Shown here: positions 17,059 through 24,436 of the stretch, piece after piece
Numbering within the stretch: the stretch's first letter is position 1
Layout: each line of letters starts with the position of its first letter
Source: CAWDVB01 sp963824105
Lineage (GTDB): Bacteria; Actinomycetota; Actinomycetes; Propionibacteriales; Nocardioidaceae
Assembly: GCA_963824105.1 (NCBI GenBank)
Contig: CAWGNN010000010.1
Location: forward strand, 62,001-126,000
Length of the DNA: 64,000 nt
Direction of reading: 5' to 3'
Notes under the pieces: model-generated
Seen by the model: the letters and a program-made list of their open reading frames with translations, nothing else
Database searches by the model: none
Told to the model about the DNA's origin: nothing
Translations under genes and position numbers: made by a program

Positions 17059-17574
17059 TCAGGGCTGCTCGTCGAGGCTTTCCACGTGCCGATACATCCG
17101 GCCGAGCAGGCCGAGCAGGCTGTGCTGCTGCTTCTCCGACAAGCCGGCGGCCCACTCGGTCTCGGCACGGTGCAGCTCTGGCAGGACCCTCTCCACCGCG
17201 GCCTTCCCCTCCGGCGTGATCGCGGTGAGCACCCGGCGGCGATCGTCGGGATGAATGTGGCGCTCGATCAGACCCCGTCGTTCCAAGGTGTCGAGCACGC
17301 CGCTGATCGTCGGCCGGGACAGGAACGAGCGCCTGGCCAGCTCCGAAGGGAGGAGGGGCTCGCCCGCACCACGGAGCACCTCCAGCACGACGAGCGCCGT
17401 CGGGGAGGGGAGTCCGGCGTCCCGCACCAACGCATCGACGCGAGAGGTGAGGTTCTCTCCGAGCCGGACGATGTTGAGCACGACCTCCGTCGCTGCGCTG
17501 CTCGACTCTGGCCATTCCTCCTCGAAGCCGTCGGGTACCCGGAAGACCACGGCCTCGCGTGCGCTGATTGACAT
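17059..17574 (-). CDS. MarR-family transcriptional regulator
   Basis: Predicted protein of 171 residues with the MarR winged helix: ALVVLEVLRGAGEPLLPSEL, then RPTISGVLDTLERRGLIER (recognition helix) and HPDDRRRVLTAITPEG (the wing DR-R signature). MarR proteins are dimeric repressors or sensors of small aromatic or oxidised ligands. The gene is divergent from a VOC protein, with a clean 8+8 bp palindrome in the 99-bp gap, so autorepression and control of the VOC gene are likely. ATG 17574 is chosen; the longer frame runs across the operator and into the neighbour. The ligand is unknown. Confidence 0.92.
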   Translation of the reverse strand: MSISAREAVVFRVPDGFEEEWPESSSAATEVVLNIVRLGENLTSRVDALVRDAGLPSPTALVVLEVLRGAGEPLLPSELARRSFLSRPTISGVLDTLERRGLIERHIHPDDRRRVLTAITPEGKAAVERVLPELHRAETEWAAGLSEKQQHSLLGLLGRMYRHVESLDEQP

Positions 17575-17590
17575 GAGCGCAGCGTACCTC

Positions 17591-17620
17591 TTGACACGAA
17601 CTATTGGTAAGGCAATAGTT
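17591..17620 (+). promoter_or_regulatory. Promoter with MarR-type palindromic operator
   Basis: AACTATTG (17599-17606) and CAATAGTT (17613-17620) form a perfect inverted repeat with a 6-bp spacer, the size and symmetry of a MarR dimer site. A TTGACA -35 lies at 17591-17596 and an AATAGT -10-like hexamer at 17614-17619 with 17-bp spacing, so the operator covers the promoter of the rightward VOC gene. The position also suits autorepression of the leftward marR gene. This stretch is strikingly AT-rich against its surroundings. Confidence 0.8.
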
Positions 17621-17673
17621 AGGCAACGAATAATACGGGAGCGAATGCTCCCCACGAACATGAGGAGGAAGTC

Positions 17674-18084
17674 ATGGCACTTGTCGGAGCGGTGCACCAC
17701 GTCGCGTTGACCGTCACGGACCTCGACAAGAGCGTCACGTGGTACCGGGAGCTCTTCGAGCTGGCTGGGTTGATGGAGGAGGAACACGGCGACGGCCGCG
17801 CGGTGATCCTGGCCGATCCCGAAGCCGGCCTGTATCTGGGCCTCCACGCCCACGACGGGAACCCCGGCGAGTCGTTCCGCGAGGTCCACACCGGTCTGGA
17901 CCACCTGTCGTTCTCTGTCTCCTCACGCGAGGACCTGGAGAAGTGGGAGGCCCGACTGGCCGAGCGCGGCGTGACCTACTCGCCGATCTCGGACCAGCCG
18001 TGGGGATCGATCGTCGCCTTCCGCGACCCCGACGACATCCAGCTCGAGCTCACCGCACCCCCGTCAGCGAATGCCCACCACTGA
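17674..18084 (+). CDS. VOC-superfamily (glyoxalase/dioxygenase-like) protein
   Basis: Predicted protein of 136 residues with paired beta-alpha-beta-beta-beta modules: AVHHVALTVTDLDKSVTWY at the N-terminus and GLDHLSFSVSSREDLEKW in the second module, ending in FRDPDDIQLEL. The His in HHVALTV and the Glu of QLEL match usual VOC metal ligands. Members include glyoxalase I, bleomycin-resistance proteins and extradiol dioxygenases; this length suits a single-chain glyoxalase-like enzyme. AGGAGG lies just upstream of ATG. It is under the MarR operator, which suggests detoxification or aromatic metabolism. Substrate unknown. Confidence 0.9.
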   Translation: MALVGAVHHVALTVTDLDKSVTWYRELFELAGLMEEEHGDGRAVILADPEAGLYLGLHAHDGNPGESFREVHTGLDHLSFSVSSREDLEKWEARLAERGVTYSPISDQPWGSIVAFRDPDDIQLELTAPPSANAHH

Positions 18085-18114
18085 GCATCCCCACCACTCA
18101 ACAAGGAGCAGATC

Positions 18115-18423
18115 ATGCACTTCATCGTCACTCTCACCCCGACCATCGACGCCGCCGACGCTCTCGACAACCAGCCCGGCGGGCCCGGCCCACTGTTCGA
18201 CTTCATCGCCGACCGCTACCACCCGGAGGCCTTCTGGGTCTCCGCCGGCGAGCGCTCGGTGAGCTGGATCATCGACGCCCCCGACGCGACGGCGTTGCAC
18301 GAGCTGGTCCACATCGCCTCGCTGAAGGGCAGGACGACTCCGCAGTTCACTCCGATCATCTTCGGCGCCGACGCCGCGAAGGTGGTTCCCGCCGCGATCC
18401 AGGCAGCCGCAGAAGCACCCTGA
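18115..18423 (+). CDS. Hypothetical 102-residue protein
   Basis: Small soluble alpha/beta protein preceded by AAGGAG at good spacing and lying 30 bp after the VOC gene, probably in the same transcript. It begins MHFIVTLTPTIDAADAL and ends FGADAAKVVPAAIQAAAEA. The pattern weakly resembles small ferredoxin-fold proteins such as the YCII or DUF3303 types. I do not recognise a specific family or active site. It is likely a real gene given the ribosome binding site, codon use and operon position. Confidence 0.65.
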   Translation: MHFIVTLTPTIDAADALDNQPGGPGPLFDFIADRYHPEAFWVSAGERSVSWIIDAPDATALHELVHIASLKGRTTPQFTPIIFGADAAKVVPAAIQAAAEAP

Positions 18424-18513
18424 GCCGGCATCCGCGAGAGGCATCGACCACCCTTCCGATGACCGACGGGTCACTAGGGTGGTCGATGCCAGTTTCGATT
18501 GGGAGGAGCCACC

Positions 18514-19203
18514 ATGGCTGAGCAGTCCGAGCACAACGTCGAGTTCGCCACCAACGGGCACACCGCCTACGGCTACCTCGAGAAACCGCAAGGCGGCAGC
18601 GGCCCCGGCGTCATCGTCATCCAGGAGTGGTGGGGACTCACCACCCACATCGCCGACATCACCCGCCGCCTCGCTGCCGAGGGCTTCGTCGCCCTGGCCC
18701 CCGACCTCTATGGCAACCGCGTCACCCACGACCGCGACGAGGCCATGAAGATGCGCCAGCAGCTCGACGAGGCCGAGGCGTCGAAGATCCTGTCCGGTGC
18801 TGTCGACTACCTCCTCGGTGTCGACGGGGTCACCTCAAGCACGGTGGGCTCGATCGGCTTCTGCATGGGCGGCGGCTTCGTGCTCTCGCTGGCCGCCGAG
18901 GTGGGAGACAAGGTCTCGGCCGCAGTGCCCTTCTACGGCATGTCAGCCGACGCGGACCTGACCAAGATCACCGCCGACGTGCAGGGCCACTACGGGCGGG
19001 AGGACCGGGGGATCACCCAGGAGACCGCCGAAGAGGCGTTCACCATCCTCGGCGACCGCGAGAAGGGAACGGCGGAGCTGAACTTCTACGACGCCGGCCA
19101 CGCGTTCCTCAACGACGAGAACCTCATCGGCACCTACGACCCCGACAACGCCCAGCTCGCCTGGGAGCGCGCCGTCGCCTTCCTCCGCACCCACATCCGT
19201 TGA
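18514..19203 (+). CDS. Dienelactone hydrolase family protein
   Basis: Predicted alpha/beta hydrolase of 229 residues. The nucleophile elbow is GFCMGGGF, with cysteine in place of serine as in true dienelactone hydrolases. GVIVIQEWWGLTTHI carries the conserved Glu of the family, and the catalytic His is in DAGHAF. A candidate acid Asp is in YGREDRGIT. These enzymes hydrolyse dienelactones in chlorocatechol breakdown or related esters. GGGAGGAG precedes ATG 18514; an in-frame ATG at 18499 lies upstream of that site. It may belong to the MarR-linked group, though a 90-bp gap allows its own promoter. Confidence 0.92.
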   Translation: MAEQSEHNVEFATNGHTAYGYLEKPQGGSGPGVIVIQEWWGLTTHIADITRRLAAEGFVALAPDLYGNRVTHDRDEAMKMRQQLDEAEASKILSGAVDYLLGVDGVTSSTVGSIGFCMGGGFVLSLAAEVGDKVSAAVPFYGMSADADLTKITADVQGHYGREDRGITQETAEEAFTILGDREKGTAELNFYDAGHAFLNDENLIGTYDPDNAQLAWERAVAFLRTHIR

Positions 19204-19312
19204 CCGCTCCGGTGGTCGAGTCTGACGCGCTTCGGCGGGCCTGTGCCGTCCGGGCGATGACCGGGTGGCGCCTACGTTGGTCGTGACGCCGACATAAGGG
19301 AAGACGGGGCCC

Positions 19313-21121
19313 ATGACCAGCAGAGTCGACCACCGCATCGAGGACTACGCGCTCATCGGGGATCTCCAAACCGCGGCGTTGGTCCACCGTGACGGGTCGA
19401 TTGACTGGTTGTGCCTGCCGCGCTTCGACTCCCCGGCCTGCTTCGCTGCTCTGCTCGGCGACGAGTCCCACGGGCACTGGCGGATCGCACCCTCGGACGC
19501 CGGCGCGCGCAGCACGCGCCGCTACGTGGGGGAGACGCTGGTGCTGGAGACCGAGTGGGCGACCGAGTCCGGGTCGGTGCGGGTCCTGGACTTCATGCCG
19601 CCGCGTGACGAGGTGGCCGACGTCGTCCGCATCGTCGAGGGGGTGCGGGGGACCGTCGAGGTCTCGATGGAGCTACGGCTGCGGTTCGACCACGGCAGTG
19701 TCAGCCCGTGGATCCTGCAGGGCGACGGAGGCGGGCACTACGCCGTCGCCGGTCCCGACTCGGTCTGGCTGCACTCCGATGTGGAGGTGGCCCACCACGA
19801 CCGCACGATCACCGCGACGTTCACCGTGGGGGAGGGCGAGCGGGTCGGCTTCGTGCTCACCTACCAGCCCAGCCATCTGGGGTCCCCGCGACGGATGGAC
19901 CCCCACCGGGCGCTGTCCGGCACGAAGCGCTTCTGGGAGGAGTGGGTCGATGGCTGCGACGTCTCGGGCCCGTACGCCGAGGAGGTGCGCCGGTCATTGA
20001 TCCTCATCAAGGCGCTGACCTACGCGCCGACCGGCGGGATCCTCGCTGCGGCCACCACCTCGCTGCCCGAGCAGATCGGCGGGGAGCGCAACTGGGACTA
20101 CCGCTACTGCTGGCTGCGCGACGCCAGCTTCTCGCTCCAAGCCCTCCTGCACAGCGGGTATCTCGACGAAGCCCGGGCCTGGCGCGAGTGGCTGGTCCGC
20201 GCGGCGGCGGGGAGGCCGGATCAGCTGCGGATCATGTATCGGGTGGACGGGGGGCGGTGGATCCACGAGCAGACGGTGGACTGGCTGCCCGGGTTCGCCG
20301 GGTCGCGGCCGGTGCGGATCGGCAACGGCGCCTCCGAGCAGCGCCAGCTCGACGTGTGGGGTGAGGTTCTGGTCAGCCTGCACCTGGCGCGCGACGCCGG
20401 GCTGCCGCTGTCCGAGACCTCGTGGGAGGTGCAGCGCGAGCTGATGGACTGGCTGGAGGGCAACTGGGCCGACCCGGACAACGGCCTGTGGGAGATGCGT
20501 GGTGACCGACAGCACTTCGTGCACTCCAAGGCGCTGGCGTGGGCCGGGGTGGACCGCTCGATCCGCACGGCCGAGAAGCACGGTCTGGACGCGCCCGTCT
20601 CGCGGTGGAAGGCGATGGCTCAGCAGATTCACTCCGAGGTGAGTGAGAAGGGGTTCGACTCAGAGCGCGGCACCTTCGTGCAGTACTACGGCACCAAGGA
20701 GGTCGACGCGGCCCTGCTGCTGCTGCCGCGAGTCGGGTTCGTCTCGTGGGACGACCCGCGTGCGATTGGCACGGTCCGGGCGGTGCAGGCGGACCTCGAG
20801 CAGGACGGCTTCCTGCGGCGCTATCGCAACGAGCAAGGTGCCGACGGTCTCTCGGGCGGGGAAGGGGTCTTCGTGGCCTGCAGCTTCTGGCTGGTCGACG
20901 CGCTCAAGGCGACCGGCCGCGACGAGGAGGCGACCGCGCTCTTCGAGAAGCTCCTCGCGCTGCGCAACGACGTCGGCATGCTGAGCGAGGAGTACGACGT
21001 GGCGGGGAGCCGCCACCTGGGGAACACCCCGCAGGCGTTCAGCCTGGTTGGTCTGGTCAACAGCGCCCGCCACTTGGCCGACGGGCACGTGGGGACGCAC
21101 GCACCGGGCGAGCCGAGATGA
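19313..21121 (+). CDS. Glycoside hydrolase family 15 (glucoamylase/trehalase-type)
   Basis: Predicted protein of 602 residues. The N-terminal region has the bacterial GH15 beta-domain signature (IEDYALIGDLQTAALVHRDG, SIDWLCLPRFDSPACFAAL). The (alpha/alpha)6 barrel has GERNWDYRYCWLRDASFSL, holding substrate-binding and acid residues, and a C-terminal LSEEYDVAGSRHLGNTPQAF with the probable catalytic-base Glu. No signal peptide is seen, so it should be cytoplasmic. Actinobacterial members of this type act on alpha-glucans or trehalose; sequence alone does not decide. A strong hairpin terminator follows at 21163-21199. It adds to the carbohydrate theme of the first 21 kb. Confidence 0.92.
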   Translation: MTSRVDHRIEDYALIGDLQTAALVHRDGSIDWLCLPRFDSPACFAALLGDESHGHWRIAPSDAGARSTRRYVGETLVLETEWATESGSVRVLDFMPPRDEVADVVRIVEGVRGTVEVSMELRLRFDHGSVSPWILQGDGGGHYAVAGPDSVWLHSDVEVAHHDRTITATFTVGEGERVGFVLTYQPSHLGSPRRMDPHRALSGTKRFWEEWVDGCDVSGPYAEEVRRSLILIKALTYAPTGGILAAATTSLPEQIGGERNWDYRYCWLRDASFSLQALLHSGYLDEARAWREWLVRAAAGRPDQLRIMYRVDGGRWIHEQTVDWLPGFAGSRPVRIGNGASEQRQLDVWGEVLVSLHLARDAGLPLSETSWEVQRELMDWLEGNWADPDNGLWEMRGDRQHFVHSKALAWAGVDRSIRTAEKHGLDAPVSRWKAMAQQIHSEVSEKGFDSERGTFVQYYGTKEVDAALLLLPRVGFVSWDDPRAIGTVRAVQADLEQDGFLRRYRNEQGADGLSGGEGVFVACSFWLVDALKATGRDEEATALFEKLLALRNDVGMLSEEYDVAGSRHLGNTPQAFSLVGLVNSARHLADGHVGTHAPGEPR

Positions 21122-21162
21122 GGGTCGGGTCTGGTGATATCGGCACGCTCAACCACAGGGCG

Positions 21163-21199
21163 TGGAAGGGGTCCGGGCTTGTGGCCCGGACCCCTTCCA
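21163..21199. terminator. Bidirectional hairpin terminator
   Basis: TGGAAGGGGTCCGGGC (21163-21178) pairs perfectly with GCCCGGACCCCTTCCA (21184-21199) around a 5-base TTGTG loop, a 16-bp stem. It lies between the convergent GH15 gene and the S53 peptidase gene, so it can serve both. No clear U-tract follows on either side, as is common in GC-rich actinobacteria. Confidence 0.85.
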
Positions 21200-21218
21200 G
21201 TTCTCCAACGACGTTCGC

Positions 21219-22580
21219 TCAGCTCACCAGGTCGCTGAGCAGGTTCGCGACATCCGGTGAGCCCAGGCCGGTCGGGAGGTCGTAGCCAGTCCCTCCGTCG
21301 AAGCCCGGCACGCCGTCCCAAGCGTTGTTGCCAGAGGTCACGTCGTGGAAGTCATTCCCATAGCGCGGCGTTCCGTACAGGGAGTAGAGCGTTGGGTTGA
21401 GGAACCCGAGCCGGTGGCCGGCGGCCTGGTCGGCGATGGCGCCGATCGCGGCCCACTGCGGCGAGCCGGAGCTGGTCCCGCCGAAGAAGTAGAGGCCGCT
21501 GTTGTCGCCGAGGAAGCCCAGGTAGACCATCGCGGCGGTGTAGACCGACGCGTTGTAGCTGACGTCGGACGTGGTGCGGGTCGAGTAGCCGGTCACCCCC
21601 TGCTGGTACGACGGAGCAGCGAAGATCCGCGACGGCGCACCGCCGGTCGCTCCGATCGGGCCGATGGTGCAGCCCAGCGGGCAGTTCGCCGCGTCACCCC
21701 AGACGGTCTCGCCGACATAGGTGCCGTCGTCCTGTGTGTAGAGGTTGGTGCCGCCCACCGCGGTGACGTTCGGGCTAGAGGCCGGGTAGCTGGCTCCACC
21801 CTCCGTGCCGCTGTCTCCAGCGGAGGCGAAGACCGAGATGCCCCGCGCTGCAGCCTCCTTGAAGAGCTTCTCGGACTGACGCAGCTGGATGTTGTTGCCG
21901 CGGCCCTTGATCTGGCCCTCGGGCGATCCGTAGGACATCGAGATCACATCGCCGAGGTTGTGGCGGATGGCGTAGCGCACCGCGTTGTTGAGGACGTTGC
22001 CGTAGTTGCTCGAGGCGACGATCAGGTTGATCGTGGCGTCCGGGGCGATCGCGTGCGCCCACTGGACGTCCAGGCTGGTCTCTTCGGCCCACCCGACAGG
22101 CCCGCCGTGGTGGGCGGTCATCGTGCGGGGGCAGCCACCCGGGCAGTAGACGTGAACGGTCGTGCTCGGGATGTTCATCAGGGCGCTGAAGGTGTCCAGG
22201 TCGCTCTGCACCGTCGGGCTCCCGAAGGCGTCGATGATCGCGATGGTCCGACCGGCTCCGGTGGCACCGTCCGGGATGTCGTAGGCGGTGCGGATCTCGT
22301 CGGGCGTGTAGCAGGCGAGCCCGTAGGCGGCGATGCACTGCGACGGCGTCGGGAAGCTCGACACGGCTCCGGTCACCTTGCGGCTGGTGATCCCCTTCGC
22401 CTGGACGAGAGTGTGCGGCCCGACCTTGTAGACGATGTGCGTGCCGTGGTGTCCGTGCTTGCCGTGCGGGCTGTGGCCCGCAGCAGTGGCCGAGCCCGCG
22501 CTCAGGGCGGTTGCCGCGGCCAGGACGGCGGCGCCGATCAGCGCTGCGGCCCGGAACCGGGATCTCCCATGGGACGTCAT
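21219..22580 (-). CDS. Secreted S53 (sedolisin) serine-carboxyl peptidase, copy 1
   Basis: Predicted protein of 453 residues. A Sec-type signal peptide (AALIGAAVLAAATALSAGSA) is followed by a His/Gly-rich linker. The sedolisin triad is visible: E167 and D171 in WAEETSLDVQWAHA, oxyanion D256 in FASAGDSGT, and nucleophile S370 in FFGGTSSGSPQWAA. FHDVTSGNN and GYDLPTGLGSP near the C-terminus match the family's calcium site. The family's catalytic core normally starts about 85 residues before the Glu, so any pro-peptide here would be only about 50 residues, far shorter than the usual activation domain. GGAGGAG precedes ATG. It is a tandem duplicate of the next gene. Confidence 0.93.
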   Translation of the reverse strand: MTSHGRSRFRAAALIGAAVLAAATALSAGSATAAGHSPHGKHGHHGTHIVYKVGPHTLVQAKGITSRKVTGAVSSFPTPSQCIAAYGLACYTPDEIRTAYDIPDGATGAGRTIAIIDAFGSPTVQSDLDTFSALMNIPSTTVHVYCPGGCPRTMTAHHGGPVGWAEETSLDVQWAHAIAPDATINLIVASSNYGNVLNNAVRYAIRHNLGDVISMSYGSPEGQIKGRGNNIQLRQSEKLFKEAAARGISVFASAGDSGTEGGASYPASSPNVTAVGGTNLYTQDDGTYVGETVWGDAANCPLGCTIGPIGATGGAPSRIFAAPSYQQGVTGYSTRTTSDVSYNASVYTAAMVYLGFLGDNSGLYFFGGTSSGSPQWAAIGAIADQAAGHRLGFLNPTLYSLYGTPRYGNDFHDVTSGNNAWDGVPGFDGGTGYDLPTGLGSPDVANLLSDLVS

Positions 22581-22673
22581 ACGGTGCTCCTCCGTGGGTG
22601 TACGGAATGTCCGATATGCCGGATTCTACGTTCGGGCACGGAGTTGCGCCAGAGGGACGCCCGAGAGACGACA

Positions 22674-22703
22674 GAGGGGCCCGGGTTGATGCCCGGGCCC
22701 CTC
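22674..22703 (-). terminator. Hairpin terminator between S53 genes
   Basis: GAGGGGCCCGGG (22674-22685) and CCCGGGCCCCTC (22692-22703) form a perfect 12-bp stem with a TTGATG loop. It lies 25 bp beyond the stop of the upstream S53 gene (22728-24050) and before the start of the next one, so each peptidase gene appears to have its own transcript. The sequence differs from the terminator after copy 1 but has the same design. Confidence 0.8.
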
Positions 22704-22727
22704 CGTGCTTGATGTGTCGGTTGTCGG

Positions 22728-24050
22728 TCAGCGGGCGACGTCGCGGAACAGGTTCGTGACGTTCGGTGAGCCGAGGCCGGTCGGGAGGTCGTAGCCCGAC
22801 CCCGCGTCATAGCCCGGCACGCCGTTCCAGGTGTTGTTGCCACTGGTCACGTCGTGGAAGTCACGCTTGTACCTCGACGTGCCGTACAGGCCGTACAGCG
22901 TCGGGTTGAGGAACCCGAGCCGGTGGCCGGCAGCCTGGTCCGCCATGGCGCCGATCGCGGCCCACTGCGGCGAGCCGGAGCTGGTCCCGCCGAAGAAGTA
23001 GAGGCCGCTGTTGTCGCCGAGGAAGCCCAGGTAGACCATCACCGCGGTGTAGACCGACGCGTTGTAGCTGACGTCGGACGTGGTGCGGGCCGAGTAGCCG
23101 GTCACACCCTGCTGGTACGACGGAGCAGCGAAGATCCGCGACGGTGCGCCGCCGGTCGCTCCGATCGGGCCGTGAGTGCAGCCGAACGCGCAGAGTGCGT
23201 TGTCGCCCCAGGCGGTCTCGCCGACGTACTTGCCGTTGTCCCGCATGAACAGGTTGGTGCCGCCGACCGAGGTGACGTTCGGGCTCGAAGCCGGGTAGCC
23301 CGCGCCGCCGTCGGTGCCGTTGTCTCCGGCGGAGGCGAAGACCGAGATGCCCTGGGCCGCTGCCTCTTTGAAGATCTTCTCCGACTGCAACAGCTGAGTG
23401 TTGTTGCCGCCACCTGAGATGCCGTCCTCGGGTGCGCCGTAGGACATCGAGATCACATCACCGAGGTGGTTGTCGATGGCGTACTGCACCGCGTTGTTCA
23501 GGGCGTTGCCGTAGTTGCTGGCGGCGACGATCAGGTTGATCGTGGCGTCCGGCGCCATGGCGTGCGCCCACTGGACGTCCAGGCTGGTCTCTTCGGCCCA
23601 CCCGATGGGTCCACCCTGCTGGGCAGTAAGCGTGCTCGGGCAGCTGCTCGCGCAGTAGACGTGCACGGTTGTGCTGGGGATGCCCATGGTGGCGCTGAAG
23701 GTGTCCAGGTCGCTTTGCACCGTCGGGCTGCCGAACGCGTCGATGATCGCGATCTGCTCGCCGGCACCTGTCGCGGAGCTCGGGACGTTGTAGGCGCTGC
23801 GCATCTCCTGCGGCGTGTAGCAGGCCAGCCCGTAGGCGGCGACGCACTGTGACGGAGTCGGGAACGCCGGAGCGGAGGCGGCGATGCCCGTCGCCGGGAT
23901 GAGCGTGTGGGGACCGACCTGGTAGACGATGTTACCGGTGTTGCTCGCCGCCACGGCGGTCGAGCTCGAGCCGACGGCTGTGGCCAGCGCTAGCGCGGTG
24001 GCGCCGACGAACGCCACTGCGCGGAATCTCTTCGATCTGCGGAACTTCAT
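22728..24050 (-). CDS. Secreted S53 (sedolisin) serine-carboxyl peptidase, copy 2
   Basis: Predicted protein of 440 residues, closely similar to copy 1 along its length. It has a signal peptide (AFVGATALALATAVGSSSTA), WAEETSLDVQWAHAMAP with the Glu/Asp pair, FASAGDNGT with the oxyanion Asp, and FFGGTSSGSPQWAA with the nucleophile Ser. It differs in the linker after the signal peptide, which lacks the His-rich stretch, and in scattered surface positions. The absence of a long pro-domain is shared. GAGGGGG precedes the ATG. Both peptidases should act outside the cell, probably at acidic pH as is usual for the family, though that is not demonstrated by sequence. Confidence 0.93.
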   Translation of the reverse strand: MKFRRSKRFRAVAFVGATALALATAVGSSSTAVAASNTGNIVYQVGPHTLIPATGIAASAPAFPTPSQCVAAYGLACYTPQEMRSAYNVPSSATGAGEQIAIIDAFGSPTVQSDLDTFSATMGIPSTTVHVYCASSCPSTLTAQQGGPIGWAEETSLDVQWAHAMAPDATINLIVAASNYGNALNNAVQYAIDNHLGDVISMSYGAPEDGISGGGNNTQLLQSEKIFKEAAAQGISVFASAGDNGTDGGAGYPASSPNVTSVGGTNLFMRDNGKYVGETAWGDNALCAFGCTHGPIGATGGAPSRIFAAPSYQQGVTGYSARTTSDVSYNASVYTAVMVYLGFLGDNSGLYFFGGTSSGSPQWAAIGAMADQAAGHRLGFLNPTLYGLYGTSRYKRDFHDVTSGNNTWNGVPGYDAGSGYDLPTGLGSPNVTNLFRDVAR

Positions 24051-24436
24051 GCATTCCCCCTCGTTGTATGGCGCTTGCTCCTCGCCGGAGCCAGCGCCTG
24101 ATGGGTGCCGGCCCGTGCGGGGTGTCTCCTCGCGGAGGAGGACCGGCCATTTGCGATCTTGGTCCGGTATGTCCCGGATGGGAAGACGTGGGAGGGGATT
24201 CTCAGGTCGATGAAATCTGCTTCTCAGGTGGCATCTTGTCGGTCGCCCAGTCGGTCGCCCAGTCGGTCGCCCAGTCGGTCGCCCAGTCGGTCGGCCCCGC
24301 CGGGCGCGATCGGCGTGGCGATCCGCAGCCAGCTGAGTCGGCCAGGTGACTCGCGCGTAGCACCGGAGTCATGGAAAGGTCAGTCCTTGATCTGCGGGTT
24401 TCCGCGTGGACCTAGGTAGGGGTTGTGGAGGGAGCC
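24051..24436. other. Divergent intergenic region, S53 peptidase / acyl-CoA carboxylase
   Basis: This 386-bp gap must hold the leftward promoter of S53 copy 2 and the rightward promoter of the carboxylase gene. I do not see a convincing -35/-10 pair for either. It contains a short perfect 12-bp tandem repeat (24241-24288). Small open frames cross it, but they are repeat-encoded (RSPSRSPS) or lack ribosome binding sites and are not called. Confidence 0.5.
24241..24288. repeat. 12-bp tandem repeat, four copies
   Basis: GGTCGCCCAGTC is repeated head to tail four times without a mismatch, with partial units on both sides (GTC before, GGTCG after). It lies about 150 bp upstream of the carboxylase start. 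Perfect identity suggests recent slippage. A regulatory role (phase-like length variation or protein binding) is possible but unproven. Confidence 0.9.

Noticed and set aside
24241..24288. Short repeats considered as a CRISPR array
   Set aside because: Units are 12 bp, directly adjacent and without spacers; no cas genes are present.
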